Positions 23,775 to 32,238 of a stretch of 42,421 bases of DNA are shown in pieces; within the stretch, counting starts at the first letter, position 1, and the number at the start of each line of letters is the position of its first letter. Source of the DNA: Bacteroidales bacterium UBA3743 (GTDB taxonomy: Bacteria; Bacteroidota; Bacteroidia; Bacteroidales; Paludibacteraceae); the NCBI GenBank assembly GCA_002371265.1, contig DFGT01000011.1:7333-49753 (forward strand), written 5' to 3'. The notes below the pieces were generated by a model. It did not search any database. It saw nothing but the letters and a program-made list of their open reading frames with translations, and was not told where the DNA came from. Made by a program: the position numbers and the translations under genes.

Positions 23775-25703
23775 ATGGGAAAGATTATCGGAATTGACCT
23801 TGGTACAACAAACTCGTGCGTAGCCGTAATGGAAGGTGGCGAAGCAAAAGTTATTCCAAACAGCGAGGGTAAGAGAACAACTCCTTCCGTAGTAGGTTTT
23901 TTGGCTGGTGGAGAGAGAAAGATCGGTGACCCTGCAAAGCGTCAGGCGATCACAAACCCAGAAAAGACTATTTTCTCTATCAAGAGATTCATGGGTGAGA
24001 CATACGACCAGGTGGGCGCTGAGATCGCAAGAGTGCCTTACAAGGTTGTAAGAGGCGACAACAACACTCCACGTGTGGATATCGACGGACGTCTTTACAC
24101 TCCACAGGAGATTTCAGCAATGATCCTTCAGAAGATGAAGAAGACAGCTGAGGATTTCTTGGGTGAGGAAGTTACAGAAGCCGTTATCACAGTGCCAGCA
24201 TATTTCAACGACTCACAGCGTCAGGCAACAAAGGAGGCTGGTGAGATCGCTGGTTTGAAAGTTCGTCGTATCGTTAACGAGCCAACAGCGTCAGCATTGG
24301 CATACGGTATCGATAAGAAAGACAAGGATATGAAGATTCTTGTGTTCGACTGTGGTGGTGGTACACATGATGTGTCTGTCCTTGAGCTAGGCGACGGTGT
24401 GTTTGAGGTAAAGGCAACTGCAGGAGATACTCACCTAGGAGGTGACGACTTCGATGAGAAGGTAATCCAGTGGTTGGTAGATGAGTTTAAGGCAGAGAAC
24501 TCTGGTTTCGATCTACGTAAGGACCCTATGGCATTGCAGAGATTGAAAGAGGCTGCTGAGAAGGCAAAGATTGAGCTTTCAAACACAACTACATCAGAGA
24601 TCAACTTGCCTTATATCACAGTTGTAGACGGAGCTCCAAAGCACTTGGTAAGAACATTGTCACGTGCTAAGTTCGAGCAGTTGGTAGACGATTTGGTACA
24701 GCGTACAATCGAGCCATGCCGTACAGCATTGCAGAGCGCAGGTTACTCAACATCAGATATCGACGAGGTTATCCTAGTGGGTGGATCTACTCGTATTCCT
24801 GCAATTCAGGAGGCTGTAGAGAAATTCTTCGGTAAGGCTCCATCTAAGGGAGTTAACCCAGATGAGGTTGTGGCTCTAGGAGCAGCAATCCAGGGAGGTG
24901 TCCTTGGTGGTGATTTGGCCGACGGTGCAGGCGGTGGCGTATTGCTACTTGATGTCACTCCACTTTCTCTAGGTATCGAGACTTACGGCGGTGTGATGAC
25001 AAAGCTAATTGACGCTAACACAACTATTCCAACTAAGAAGGAGCAGATCTTCTCTACTGCTGCCGACAACCAGACATCTGTAGAGATCAATGTGCTTCAG
25101 GGAGAGCGTCCAATGGCTGCACAGAACAAGTCGATCGGACGTTTCCACTTGGACGGAATTCCAGCAGCTCCACGTGGTGTGCCTCAGATTGTAGTGTCGT
25201 TCGATATCGATGCTAACGGTATCCTTAATGTAACAGCTCTTGACAAGGCAACAAACAAGGAGCAGAAGATCCGTATCGAGTCATCATCAGGTTTGTCGAA
25301 GGAGGAGATCGAAAGAATGAAGAACGAGGCAACTGCAAACGCAGCAGCCGACCAGAAGGAGAGAGAGCGTGTCGACAAGTTGAACAACGCAGACGCAATG
25401 ATCTTCCAGGTAGAGAAGCAGCTTAAGGAGATCGGTGATAAGATCCCATCAAGCAAGCGTACTCCAATCGAGACAGCATTGTCAAAACTAAAGGATGCTC
25501 ACAAGTCACAGGATCTAGCAGGTATTGACGCTTCAATGAAGGAGCTAGAGAATGCGCTTCACGCAGCAAGCCAGGATATGTACAACGCACAGCAGCAGGC
25601 TGGTGGTGCGCAGGGTGGCGGCTTCAACGGTGGTAACGCCGGCGGTCAGTCTGGTCCTAACAAAGATGACATCACAGATGTTGATTTCGAGGAAGTGAAG
25701 TAA
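23775..25703 (+). CDS. dnaK: Molecular chaperone DnaK (Hsp70)
   Basis: A 642-residue Hsp70. The ATPase domain opens with GIDLGTTNSCVAVMEGG; PAYFNDSQRQATKEAG, NEPTASALAYG and LVGGSTRIPAIQ follow. The peptide-binding domain (about 390-505) contains DVTPLSLGIET and the lid region follows. The Gly/Gln-rich end closes in DITDVDFEEVK, the usual extreme C-terminus that meets client or partner TPR proteins. The phosphate-2 loop reads DCGGGTHDVS; most Hsp70s have DLGGGTFDVS, so Cys and His replace Leu and Phe. Lys is encoded mostly by AAG, as in the korAB genes, consistent with high expression. No grpE or dnaJ is adjacent. A strong terminator follows. Confidence 0.97.
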   Translation: MGKIIGIDLGTTNSCVAVMEGGEAKVIPNSEGKRTTPSVVGFLAGGERKIGDPAKRQAITNPEKTIFSIKRFMGETYDQVGAEIARVPYKVVRGDNNTPRVDIDGRLYTPQEISAMILQKMKKTAEDFLGEEVTEAVITVPAYFNDSQRQATKEAGEIAGLKVRRIVNEPTASALAYGIDKKDKDMKILVFDCGGGTHDVSVLELGDGVFEVKATAGDTHLGGDDFDEKVIQWLVDEFKAENSGFDLRKDPMALQRLKEAAEKAKIELSNTTTSEINLPYITVVDGAPKHLVRTLSRAKFEQLVDDLVQRTIEPCRTALQSAGYSTSDIDEVILVGGSTRIPAIQEAVEKFFGKAPSKGVNPDEVVALGAAIQGGVLGGDLADGAGGGVLLLDVTPLSLGIETYGGVMTKLIDANTTIPTKKEQIFSTAADNQTSVEINVLQGERPMAAQNKSIGRFHLDGIPAAPRGVPQIVVSFDIDANGILNVTALDKATNKEQKIRIESSSGLSKEEIERMKNEATANAAADQKERERVDKLNNADAMIFQVEKQLKEIGDKIPSSKRTPIETALSKLKDAHKSQDLAGIDASMKELENALHAASQDMYNAQQQAGGAQGGGFNGGNAGGQSGPNKDDITDVDFEEVK

Positions 25704-25721
25704 TTCACGTAAATAAATTAT

Positions 25722-25757
25722 AAAAGTCCCGTGTGGCAACGCTGCACGGGACTTTTT
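25722..25757 (+). terminator. dnaK terminator
   Basis: AAAAGTCCCGTG pairs with (G)CACGGGACTTTT, loop about 10 nt, then a T run. A second terminator with the same outer arms (AAAAGTCCCGTGTG and CGGGACTTTTT) lies behind the next gene at 28934. Confidence 0.9.
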
Positions 25758-26064
25758 TGTTGATGATACGTAAAACTTATAGGATAGATATGAAGAATGT
25801 TGTCAATCTTAAAAAAATCTTTCTGCAAATAAGAAATTTACGTTTTGTCAAGCAAGGAACTATACAAATTTAGTATAGTCTCGATTCAAATCGCATCTTG
25901 TGAGAGGTCCAACGACAAAAGGAGAACATAGTGGTGTGTTAAAAGATTCTTTGGTATCAAAGGTGGGCGTAATCAAAATAATAAATCTAAAAGAGGTGAA
26001 TTTGATAGATATTCAATATTTATTCATTAATGAAATATATTATAATTAAAATAAAATAATAAGT
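25758..26064 (+). other. AT-rich gap before the TrlF-like gene, with one palindrome
   Basis: No gene is recognised here. ACTATAC-N7-GTATAGT (25859-25879) is an inverted repeat that may be an operator or stem-loop. From 25880 a stop-free frame of about 56 codons runs to 26049 (…LVRGPTTKGEHSGVLKDSL…) without a convincing start; it may be the tail of a lost gene. No TAnnTTTG box is found. Confidence 0.4.
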
Positions 26065-28809
26065 ATGAATAGAGGTTCTGAATGGAGAATATGGGATTTG
26101 CATATCCACACTCCGCTATCAATTGAAAACAATTATAACTGTACTAATGATAAAGAGGGCTGGGAAAAATATATCACAGCCCTTGAAAAATTGCCATCAG
26201 ACATCAAGGTACTTGGTATAAATGACTATCTATTTATTGATGGTTATAAGAAAGTTAAAGAGTATAAAGATGCTGGACGCTTATCAAATATAGAACTACT
26301 TCTACCAGTGGTAGAATTTAGATTAGCCAAATTCTGTGGACACAAACAATTTAAACGCATCAATTTCCATGTGATTTTTTCGAATGAAGTTTCGGCTGAT
26401 GTGATTCAACACCAATTTCTAAATGCCCTAAATTCACATTATACTCTTAGCTCTGATTGTACTCAGCAATGGGGAGGGGTTGTTACAATGGAGAATTTAG
26501 AGGATTTTGGTCGTCGTATTATAAATACTGTTCCTGAAGAACAACAACATAATTATGGAAGCCCATTAAAGGAAGGATTCAATAATTTGAATCTTGAATT
26601 ATCTCAAATCACGAAAGTATTAGACAATGCACCACAATACTTTAGAGGTAAGTATCTCACTGCTATTGGAAAAACAGAATGGGATGAGTTTAAGTGGGAT
26701 GACACTTCTATCGCGGAAAAAAAGACAATTATAAATCAGGCAAATATTGTTTTTACAGCAGCAGAAAGCGTTGAAAAGTTCAACAATGCCAAGGCAAAAT
26801 TGAAGGAACAAAATGTAAATAGTTTATTGTTAGATTGTAGTGATGCACATTCTTTTGCAGACGCATCCACAAAAGACCGTCTTGGTAATTGTAAAACATG
26901 GATTAAGGCAGACCCTACTTTTGAAGGCCTTAAGCAGATTCTATTTGAGCCAGAAGACAGAGTCCGCATTTGCGATTCTAAACCTGAATACAAATACGAT
27001 TATGACGTAATTGACAGAATAGAGTTAAACTCTGCCAATATCTGGCATCAGACAATATACCTAAACCAAAATCTTAACTCTATCATCGGTGGAAGATCTA
27101 CAGGAAAATCCACTTTGTTGGCTTCTCTTGCAGCCTCATTCAATTGCACGGAAGATGTGGAAAACAAGGATTACATCAATCAACTCCGTGATTCTGTGCA
27201 TGTTTTTTGGCGAGATGGTCAAGAGAACAAAGAAAAGTTTATTGAATACTTCCCACAAAACAAAATTTCTAATCTTGCAGAATCTCAGGAAACAGACAAA
27301 CTGTTAATGGGAATTTTACTCGGGAAGGGAGATGTCAAGGTTGACTATGACAAGCACAAATCATTATTAGCATCACAGTTTTCTACAATACAGACCAATG
27401 TAGCATTGTTTTTCGAGAAAAGAAGGTTGTATAGTGAAAAAGGTCAATACATAAAGAGTATTGGAGATGTCGAAGGCATCAGAAAAGAAATAAATAAACT
27501 AGAGAATCTGCGAAATGAGTATCAGTCAAAACTGACTGATAAGAAAGAAATCTTGGATGCCTATATAAAAGATGCAGAACAGATAGGTGAGAAACAGAGA
27601 GAAAAAGCATTGTTGCTCAAAGATTCTGAGATCCTTAAATTGCATCAGCAAGAATCTTTTATTGTGGCAAATAGTTCCATAAATTTATCGGAGTTGACAC
27701 CAGAGAGTTTGTCTAAGATAACTCAAACAATTACGTCGGCACTAAATGACGCAAATTTACAAGTTCAAGAAGCTATTAAACATATTTTAGATATAAACAA
27801 CCAAGATATTTCTAAAATCGACACTCAAATTGCAGATATACAATCAAAACCTGCATATAAAGAAGGGAAACAAATATTTGAAGCAAATAAATCATTAACT
27901 AATATTATTAGGCAGTTAGATGAACTCAACAAGAAACTTGCTTTGATTAACCGAGAGACTGAAACAGTCCAAAAAATTGGTGAAGAAATTAAGAATTTAG
28001 CAAGTAATTTACTTTCTATGCACATTTCATATTTAGATGCAATGAATGACATTGTTCCCAAAATGAGATTGCAATATGAAGATGTCCTATTAACCTCATC
28101 TATTGTTTTGAAGCCCAATTTGAGACAAACATTGTCTGAGTGTATTTCTCTTAGATCCTCATCGATGATTAATTTGGTTAATGAAGTGGAGAATGCATAT
28201 GAAGAGCAAAACACTACAAATATTGAAAAAAGCCTTAAAAATATTTTGAATATGGCTTTATGTGATAAAATATTGTTTAAGTCAGGTTATGATGCTCAAT
28301 CCTTTATGTCAAAAATTCTATCAGAGAATTGGTTTGGTCTCAGTTTGAACGTGAAATATGACGGCGATAACATAAAAGACATGTCTCCTGGTAAGCGTTC
28401 TTTTGTTGTACTAAAGCTATTGCTCGACTTTAGTGACAAAAAATGTCCTATACTTATAGATCAGCCAGAAGATAACCTTGATAATCGGGCTATCTATAGT
28501 GACCTCGTGAAATATATTCGTAAAAAGAAAAAGGAGAGACAAATAATTCTTGTGACCCACAATCCAAATATTGTGGTTGGGGCAGATTCTGAGGAGGTTA
28601 TAATAGCCAACCAAGATGGAAAAAATGCACCCAATGAAAATGGAATAAAGTTTCAGTATTTGTGTGGAAGCCTCGAAAACAGTAAAGACAGAAATAATGG
28701 TGATACAATCCCTATGTTGAAACGATGTGGAATCCGAGAACATGTTTGTGACATCTTGGAAGGGGGAGAAAATGCATTTAAAAAAAGGGAGAGTAAATAT
28801 GGTTTATAG
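26065..28809 (+). CDS. PHP-domain / SMC-like ATPase (TrlF-type, predicted defence protein)
   Basis: A 914-residue protein. The N-terminal PHP phosphoesterase domain carries its metal motifs: WDLHIHTPLS (His13, His15), GINDY and DCSDAHS (about 256-262). An SMC/ABC-like ATPase follows: Walker A GGRSTGKST (about 342), long coiled-coil arms (about 470-690), signature-like DMSPGKRSF (about 772), Walker B CPILIDQPEDNLDN (about 793) and switch His in ILVTHNPNIV. This order matches proteins annotated as TrlF family AAA-like ATPases, and it parallels RloC/PrrC-type nucleases that respond to phage. Nuclease activity on nucleic acid is inferred. Base composition is more AT-rich than dnaK or korA, and Lys is mostly AAA, consistent with transfer. 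It lies alone, bracketed by look-alike terminators. Confidence 0.8.
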   Translation: MNRGSEWRIWDLHIHTPLSIENNYNCTNDKEGWEKYITALEKLPSDIKVLGINDYLFIDGYKKVKEYKDAGRLSNIELLLPVVEFRLAKFCGHKQFKRINFHVIFSNEVSADVIQHQFLNALNSHYTLSSDCTQQWGGVVTMENLEDFGRRIINTVPEEQQHNYGSPLKEGFNNLNLELSQITKVLDNAPQYFRGKYLTAIGKTEWDEFKWDDTSIAEKKTIINQANIVFTAAESVEKFNNAKAKLKEQNVNSLLLDCSDAHSFADASTKDRLGNCKTWIKADPTFEGLKQILFEPEDRVRICDSKPEYKYDYDVIDRIELNSANIWHQTIYLNQNLNSIIGGRSTGKSTLLASLAASFNCTEDVENKDYINQLRDSVHVFWRDGQENKEKFIEYFPQNKISNLAESQETDKLLMGILLGKGDVKVDYDKHKSLLASQFSTIQTNVALFFEKRRLYSEKGQYIKSIGDVEGIRKEINKLENLRNEYQSKLTDKKEILDAYIKDAEQIGEKQREKALLLKDSEILKLHQQESFIVANSSINLSELTPESLSKITQTITSALNDANLQVQEAIKHILDINNQDISKIDTQIADIQSKPAYKEGKQIFEANKSLTNIIRQLDELNKKLALINRETETVQKIGEEIKNLASNLLSMHISYLDAMNDIVPKMRLQYEDVLLTSSIVLKPNLRQTLSECISLRSSSMINLVNEVENAYEEQNTTNIEKSLKNILNMALCDKILFKSGYDAQSFMSKILSENWFGLSLNVKYDGDNIKDMSPGKRSFVVLKLLLDFSDKKCPILIDQPEDNLDNRAIYSDLVKYIRKKKKERQIILVTHNPNIVVGADSEEVIIANQDGKNAPNENGIKFQYLCGSLENSKDRNNGDTIPMLKRCGIREHVCDILEGGENAFKKRESKYGL

Positions 28810-28933
28810 GAGACAAAGATTAGGATATCTTAAGTAGTGTTGTAACAAAATATAGTGAGTCCTATCATTTATATGAAGTAGGTAATTTGTCTTGTGATTG
28901 ATTTGTGCGAGGCAAAATGCAGAAATAGTAAAG

Positions 28934-28977
28934 AAAAGTCCCGTGTGACGAAAGTCATGCGGGACTTTTTGTTTTTT
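28934..28977 (+). terminator. Terminator behind the TrlF-like gene, look-alike of the dnaK terminator
   Basis: AAGTCCCGTGTGAC and GTCATGCGGGACTT pair fully (two G-T pairs) around a GAAA tetraloop, then T runs. The outer arms equal those at 25722-25757, the loop region does not. It also lies between two converging genes. Confidence 0.85.
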
Positions 28978-29038
28978 TGTGGTGATGAGTGGGGAGAAGA
29001 AATTATGTTGATCCAAGTTGTTGGATTAATATAATAAT

Positions 29039-29716
29039 TTATTTGTTTTCAATTTCTTTTCTTAATTCATTTAATGTCTTGCCCTTATAACTAAAATATT
29101 TTGGTCCTTGGTAAGCACCTGATGTGTTCTGCATTTTTTCAGGCAGAAATTCAGCGGTGAAGGCGGAGAGCGACCACAGACGATCTTCGTATTCAATTTT
29201 GTCGTCGGATGCAACCTTGACGGGAAGATTGAGAGCATCAAAAACAATCATATCGCCTACGTTTAGTCCTACCATGTGAAATTTAAAAGCAGGTTTGGCT
29301 TGTTTTCGTTTTTCATTTTCGTTGGCTGCTTTTATTTTCTTGTCTTCTTCCTTGCTTCCACTAATGACTGGTTTTCCATCTACGTATACTGCTAGTTCTG
29401 CATCTTCAAGTAAATCTGCTATATCACGCATAATATCGAGAGCTACGGAAGGGGCGATATTGAAGAATTCACGATTCTGACGAATGCGTAGGTCCGTCAG
29501 ACGATCTATCTGCTTGTGAATCTGTTTTTCAACTTTGTCATACTTCGATGTTTTCAGTGTCGCATAGATTTCAAATGGTAATGGAACCGCCGTATTGTCT
29601 AACTCTTTAGAGCGTACATCAACAGGACGGGAACTCTTACCAATTTTGACCCAATCCTCGCGGAAACTAGGATTGGTGAGTATGTAGACGTAGCCTTGAT
29701 TATTTTCGTTGTTCAT
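29039..29716 (-). CDS. GIY-YIG nuclease-fold protein (T5orf172-like N-terminus)
   Basis: A 225-residue protein. The N-terminal domain (1-100) begins GYVYILTNPSFREDWVKIGKSS, the GIY-YIG motif in its T5orf172/Mug113 form, with a later VEKQIHKQID and the conserved N-REFF segment (RQNREFFNI). A charged linker (about 120-145) leads to a C-terminal domain (RLWSLSAFTAEFL, YFSYKGKTLNELR) that resembles DUF4357. It is the second gene of a leftward pair with the DinD-like/RhuM fusion (34 nt apart). A role in mobile-element or phage-related DNA cleavage is inferred from the fold. Confidence 0.75.
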   Translation of the reverse strand: MNNENNQGYVYILTNPSFREDWVKIGKSSRPVDVRSKELDNTAVPLPFEIYATLKTSKYDKVEKQIHKQIDRLTDLRIRQNREFFNIAPSVALDIMRDIADLLEDAELAVYVDGKPVISGSKEEDKKIKAANENEKRKQAKPAFKFHMVGLNVGDMIVFDALNLPVKVASDDKIEYEDRLWSLSAFTAEFLPEKMQNTSGAYQGPKYFSYKGKTLNELRKEIENK

Positions 29717-29750
29717 ATTGTAGTCATGTTTTGAAAGTAATCACTTAAAA

Positions 29751-31127
29751 TCAATATTGCTTTTTGTCTCCAAACAATAGTTTCAATTGTTTATCAAAAT
29801 CACTCATTATTTCACGGTCTTGAATGACGCGGAACTTATCGTATTCAGTGAGTGCCTTTTCTACAGCCTGTTCATGAGTCACACGTCCTGCATCTGGAAG
29901 TATTGGACGGTTGTTCAAGTCCATATAGCGTTGTAGGAGAGTAGACCAATCTGCCATTGTCATCAAAATATGATCCTCTGCTCTTTGTTCGGCAATGTCA
30001 ATGAAGGCATTGCTCAATCTGTTCAACGAATCTACTTCTTTTTCGCTGAGATAGTTCTTTGCAACGGTGACATCAGACTTTACGACTCTACCATCTGGTG
30101 CATTTTTCCATGTGGTCAATCCCATGTGAGGGCGTTCTGCGTCTGCACGGTCATAGATAATTTCGGCAGCGGTCTGTTTTGTTACGGCATAATGCATCAT
30201 ATTCTGTACTGTCTTGAAGAACAATTGTGTTTCTTCAGAATCCTTGTCATAATCGGAGCTGCATTCGCTATATATATCCGTAATCTTCTGATAGTAACGT
30301 CGCTCGCTGATACGTATCTCCCGAATGCGATCGAGCAAATCATCAAAATAGTCTGTCCCGAATACGTTCTTTCCCTTCAGTCGTTCATCATCCAACACAA
30401 ATCCTTTGGTAAGGTATTCTTTCAGAACTTGTGTGGCCCAAATACGGAACTGAGTCGCCTCGTAACTATTCACACGATATCCCACAGCAATGACTACATC
30501 AAGATTGTACATCATTACCTCTCCAGACCATTTGTCCGAAGGTAACAAAATTTTTTTGTAAGCATCGGACAAATGGAGTTCTCCGCTTTCTTCTATTTGT
30601 GAAAGATGGTAACTAATGTTCTGTTGCGTCACTCCAAACAACTCTGCCATTCTCTGCTGAGAAAGCCAAAATGTATTGGTGTCGAAGACAACTTGAACTT
30701 GCACATTCCCTCGTCCACTTTTATACATCAAGATGGAAGATTCCATGCTTCTCACGGCTAGATCAGGAGTCATAGTCGCACTGAAGTATTGTTGTGCGGC
30801 ATTCACCATCTCTTTCTTTTGGTCGGCATTCATAGCAACTGCCATACAAGCAGCACGTGAAAGGCGGATACTCGTCACTTCTCTGACAGCCCCACTGCCT
30901 AGTTCTGCCATCTCGGAGATTTCCACAAAGTGATCGCTAAGATGGTAGCCCTTCTGTGTAGTCCATGCCTGTGCCTTTGCTATGACACGTTCAAAGTTCC
31001 AGTATTTGCCATAGCCCATCACTCGTGCCAGCTTACGCGAGTTCCACCATTCCCTGCCATCCGCATCGACCTCTCTTAACTGCTCGAAAGGAGATTGAAG
31101 TTCTGGAATATTGTCGTTATTATTCAT
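29751..31127 (-). CDS. DinD-like domain fused to RhuM-family protein
   Basis: A 458-residue protein in two parts. Residues about 12-118 resemble the N-terminal DinD/BRO-N type domain (REWWNSRKLARVMGYGKYWN, then DHFVEISEMAELGSGAVREV and LSRAACMAVAMN). Residues about 125-458 match RhuM-family proteins: FDTNTFWLSQQRMAELFGV, TQQNISYHLSQIEESGEL, then YNLDVVIAVGYRVNS, TQFRIWATQVLKEYLTKGF and VLDDERLKG. RhuM was named in a Salmonella pathogenicity island; its biochemical activity is not established. Stand-alone RhuM normally begins with a short strand before FWLSQ, so the added domain is notable. It is the first gene of a leftward pair with a GIY-YIG protein. Confidence 0.8.
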   Translation of the reverse strand: MNNNDNIPELQSPFEQLREVDADGREWWNSRKLARVMGYGKYWNFERVIAKAQAWTTQKGYHLSDHFVEISEMAELGSGAVREVTSIRLSRAACMAVAMNADQKKEMVNAAQQYFSATMTPDLAVRSMESSILMYKSGRGNVQVQVVFDTNTFWLSQQRMAELFGVTQQNISYHLSQIEESGELHLSDAYKKILLPSDKWSGEVMMYNLDVVIAVGYRVNSYEATQFRIWATQVLKEYLTKGFVLDDERLKGKNVFGTDYFDDLLDRIREIRISERRYYQKITDIYSECSSDYDKDSEETQLFFKTVQNMMHYAVTKQTAAEIIYDRADAERPHMGLTTWKNAPDGRVVKSDVTVAKNYLSEKEVDSLNRLSNAFIDIAEQRAEDHILMTMADWSTLLQRYMDLNNRPILPDAGRVTHEQAVEKALTEYDKFRVIQDREIMSDFDKQLKLLFGDKKQY

Positions 31128-31288
31128 GTCATTATTGTCTTTTTGTAACTATCATATTTTCCTTCTATCTGGAATATCAAGAATTCAGCTGTGCTATTTC
31201 TTATTTTTTTTCATTGTGCTAATTTAAGCTTTATTTTCTTAACTCAAATAATAGGTTGAAAAATGATATGTTGTATAGTTGTGCGGAA

Positions 31289-31633
31289 TTACCCATGATA
31301 AAAAGATCCTCCATACATTAGCCTTCCAGTCATAATACACGTGAAATAGAATATGATTAGTGTTAATGAACTGACTATTTTGAGTGTGCGGTCATTCATC
31401 ATGCTTAATTGCCCTCCAAGAGTTAAAAAATATGGAATAAAAGCTAGTGGAGCAACAAACATCGAAAAAAAATCTAAATATATGCATGCATAATACATCA
31501 TAACAACAATAAGAATGCCTCCACAAATTGGGAACCACGACCATTTTTTATAATTAGGTTTCATTCCTTTATAGACGATAAAGCAGTGTATTGCTCCCAA
31601 CAGAATTGTGATAAAAAATTCGGGATGTTTCAT
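31289..31633 (-). CDS. Small membrane protein, paralogue of the gene at 31793
   Basis: 114 residues with four predicted membrane helices. The sequence ICGGILIVVMMYYACIYLDF aligns with GILGGGILIILMMYYAYTKM of the gene at 31793-32173, and both end in (S)xYHG. I start it at ATG 31633 because the paralogue begins at the matching place; ATG 31657 would add eight residues and overlap the small ORF upstream. Function unknown. Confidence 0.6.
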   Translation of the reverse strand: MKHPEFFITILLGAIHCFIVYKGMKPNYKKWSWFPICGGILIVVMMYYACIYLDFFSMFVAPLAFIPYFLTLGGQLSMMNDRTLKIVSSLTLIIFYFTCIMTGRLMYGGSFYHG

Positions 31634-31646
31634 GGCCTGTACATTT

Positions 31647-31781
31647 TCATTTCTCATACCCCTCATACCAATAGCTTTGCTCGATGCCTTTGATGATGAC
31701 TTCACGATCTTCTGTGTCTGATGTCAGATTCTGACTGAGCAGATAGCGGATTTCAAGGTCGTTGATAGTGGAGCGTTCCAT
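31647..31781 (-). CDS. 44-residue acidic small protein between two paralogues
   Basis: ATG 31781 opens 44 codons to a stop at 31647. The peptide begins MERSTINDLEIRYLLSQNLT and ends WYEGYEK. It is acidic and probably helical, with no membrane segment. It starts 11 nt after the stop of the upstream paralogue and ends 13 nt before the likely start of the next, so it fits well in a three-gene leftward operon. I do not recognise it. Confidence 0.5.
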   Translation of the reverse strand: MERSTINDLEIRYLLSQNLTSDTEDREVIIKGIEQSYWYEGYEK

Positions 31782-31792
31782 TGCTTGAATAA

Positions 31793-32173
31793 TCATCCAT
31801 GATATAAGGAAATTCCAGATATTTCCGGACCTGCGAATATTCCGACTATCCAAAACAACACATATACTATGATTAGTAATATGGAACATAGTATTTTGAG
31901 ACCTGCCCCTGGTTTCAATATGGCTAACTGAATTAATAGAGCAAAACCAAGAGGTATTAGAGCAATAGGTGAAATAATAAGTGAGAAAAAATTCATTTTC
32001 GTGTATGCATAGTACATCATTAGAATAATTAGTATGCCTCCTCCCAATATGCCTGCAAAAAGAGTAATCAATTCCTTTTTGGTGGTGTCTGGTCTCATAT
32101 TCCTTTTGACTACATAGCAGTCAAAAAAATAGAATATGAATGTTATTAATCCCAAAATTATTAATTCTTCCAT
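31793..32173 (-). CDS. Small membrane protein, first of two paralogues
   Basis: 126 residues with four predicted membrane helices. I chose ATG 32173 (MEELIILGLITFIF) because the upstream in-frame ATG at 32200 lies within a hairpin that probably ends the preceding gene's transcript. A short polar loop (KRNMRPDTTKKE) separates helices 1 and 2. It is homologous to the gene at 31289-31633 over nearly the full length. Function unknown; the duplication with a small protein between resembles immunity or multi-copy membrane gene sets, but that is speculation. Confidence 0.6.
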   Translation of the reverse strand: MEELIILGLITFIFYFFDCYVVKRNMRPDTTKKELITLFAGILGGGILIILMMYYAYTKMNFFSLIISPIALIPLGFALLIQLAILKPGAGLKILCSILLIIVYVLFWIVGIFAGPEISGISLYHG

Positions 32174-32195
32174 TGTGGTCTCAAATTTAAGATAT

Positions 32196-32223
32196 GGCAT
32201 GGAATCTGACGAAATCCCATGCC
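32196..32223 (-). terminator. Hairpin behind the Lys/Ala-tail protein gene
   Basis: GGCATGG (32196-32202) pairs with CCATGCC (32217-32223). On the minus strand it lies about 16 nt after the stop at 32239. The following T content is low, so it may be a weak terminator or an RNA-processing stem. Confidence 0.4.
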
Positions 32224-32238
32224 ATTATTCTTAAATCT

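Noticed and set aside
25880..26049. Stop-free 56-codon frame before the TrlF-like gene
   Set aside because: No start codon or recognisable family; kept only as a possible gene remnant in the gap description.
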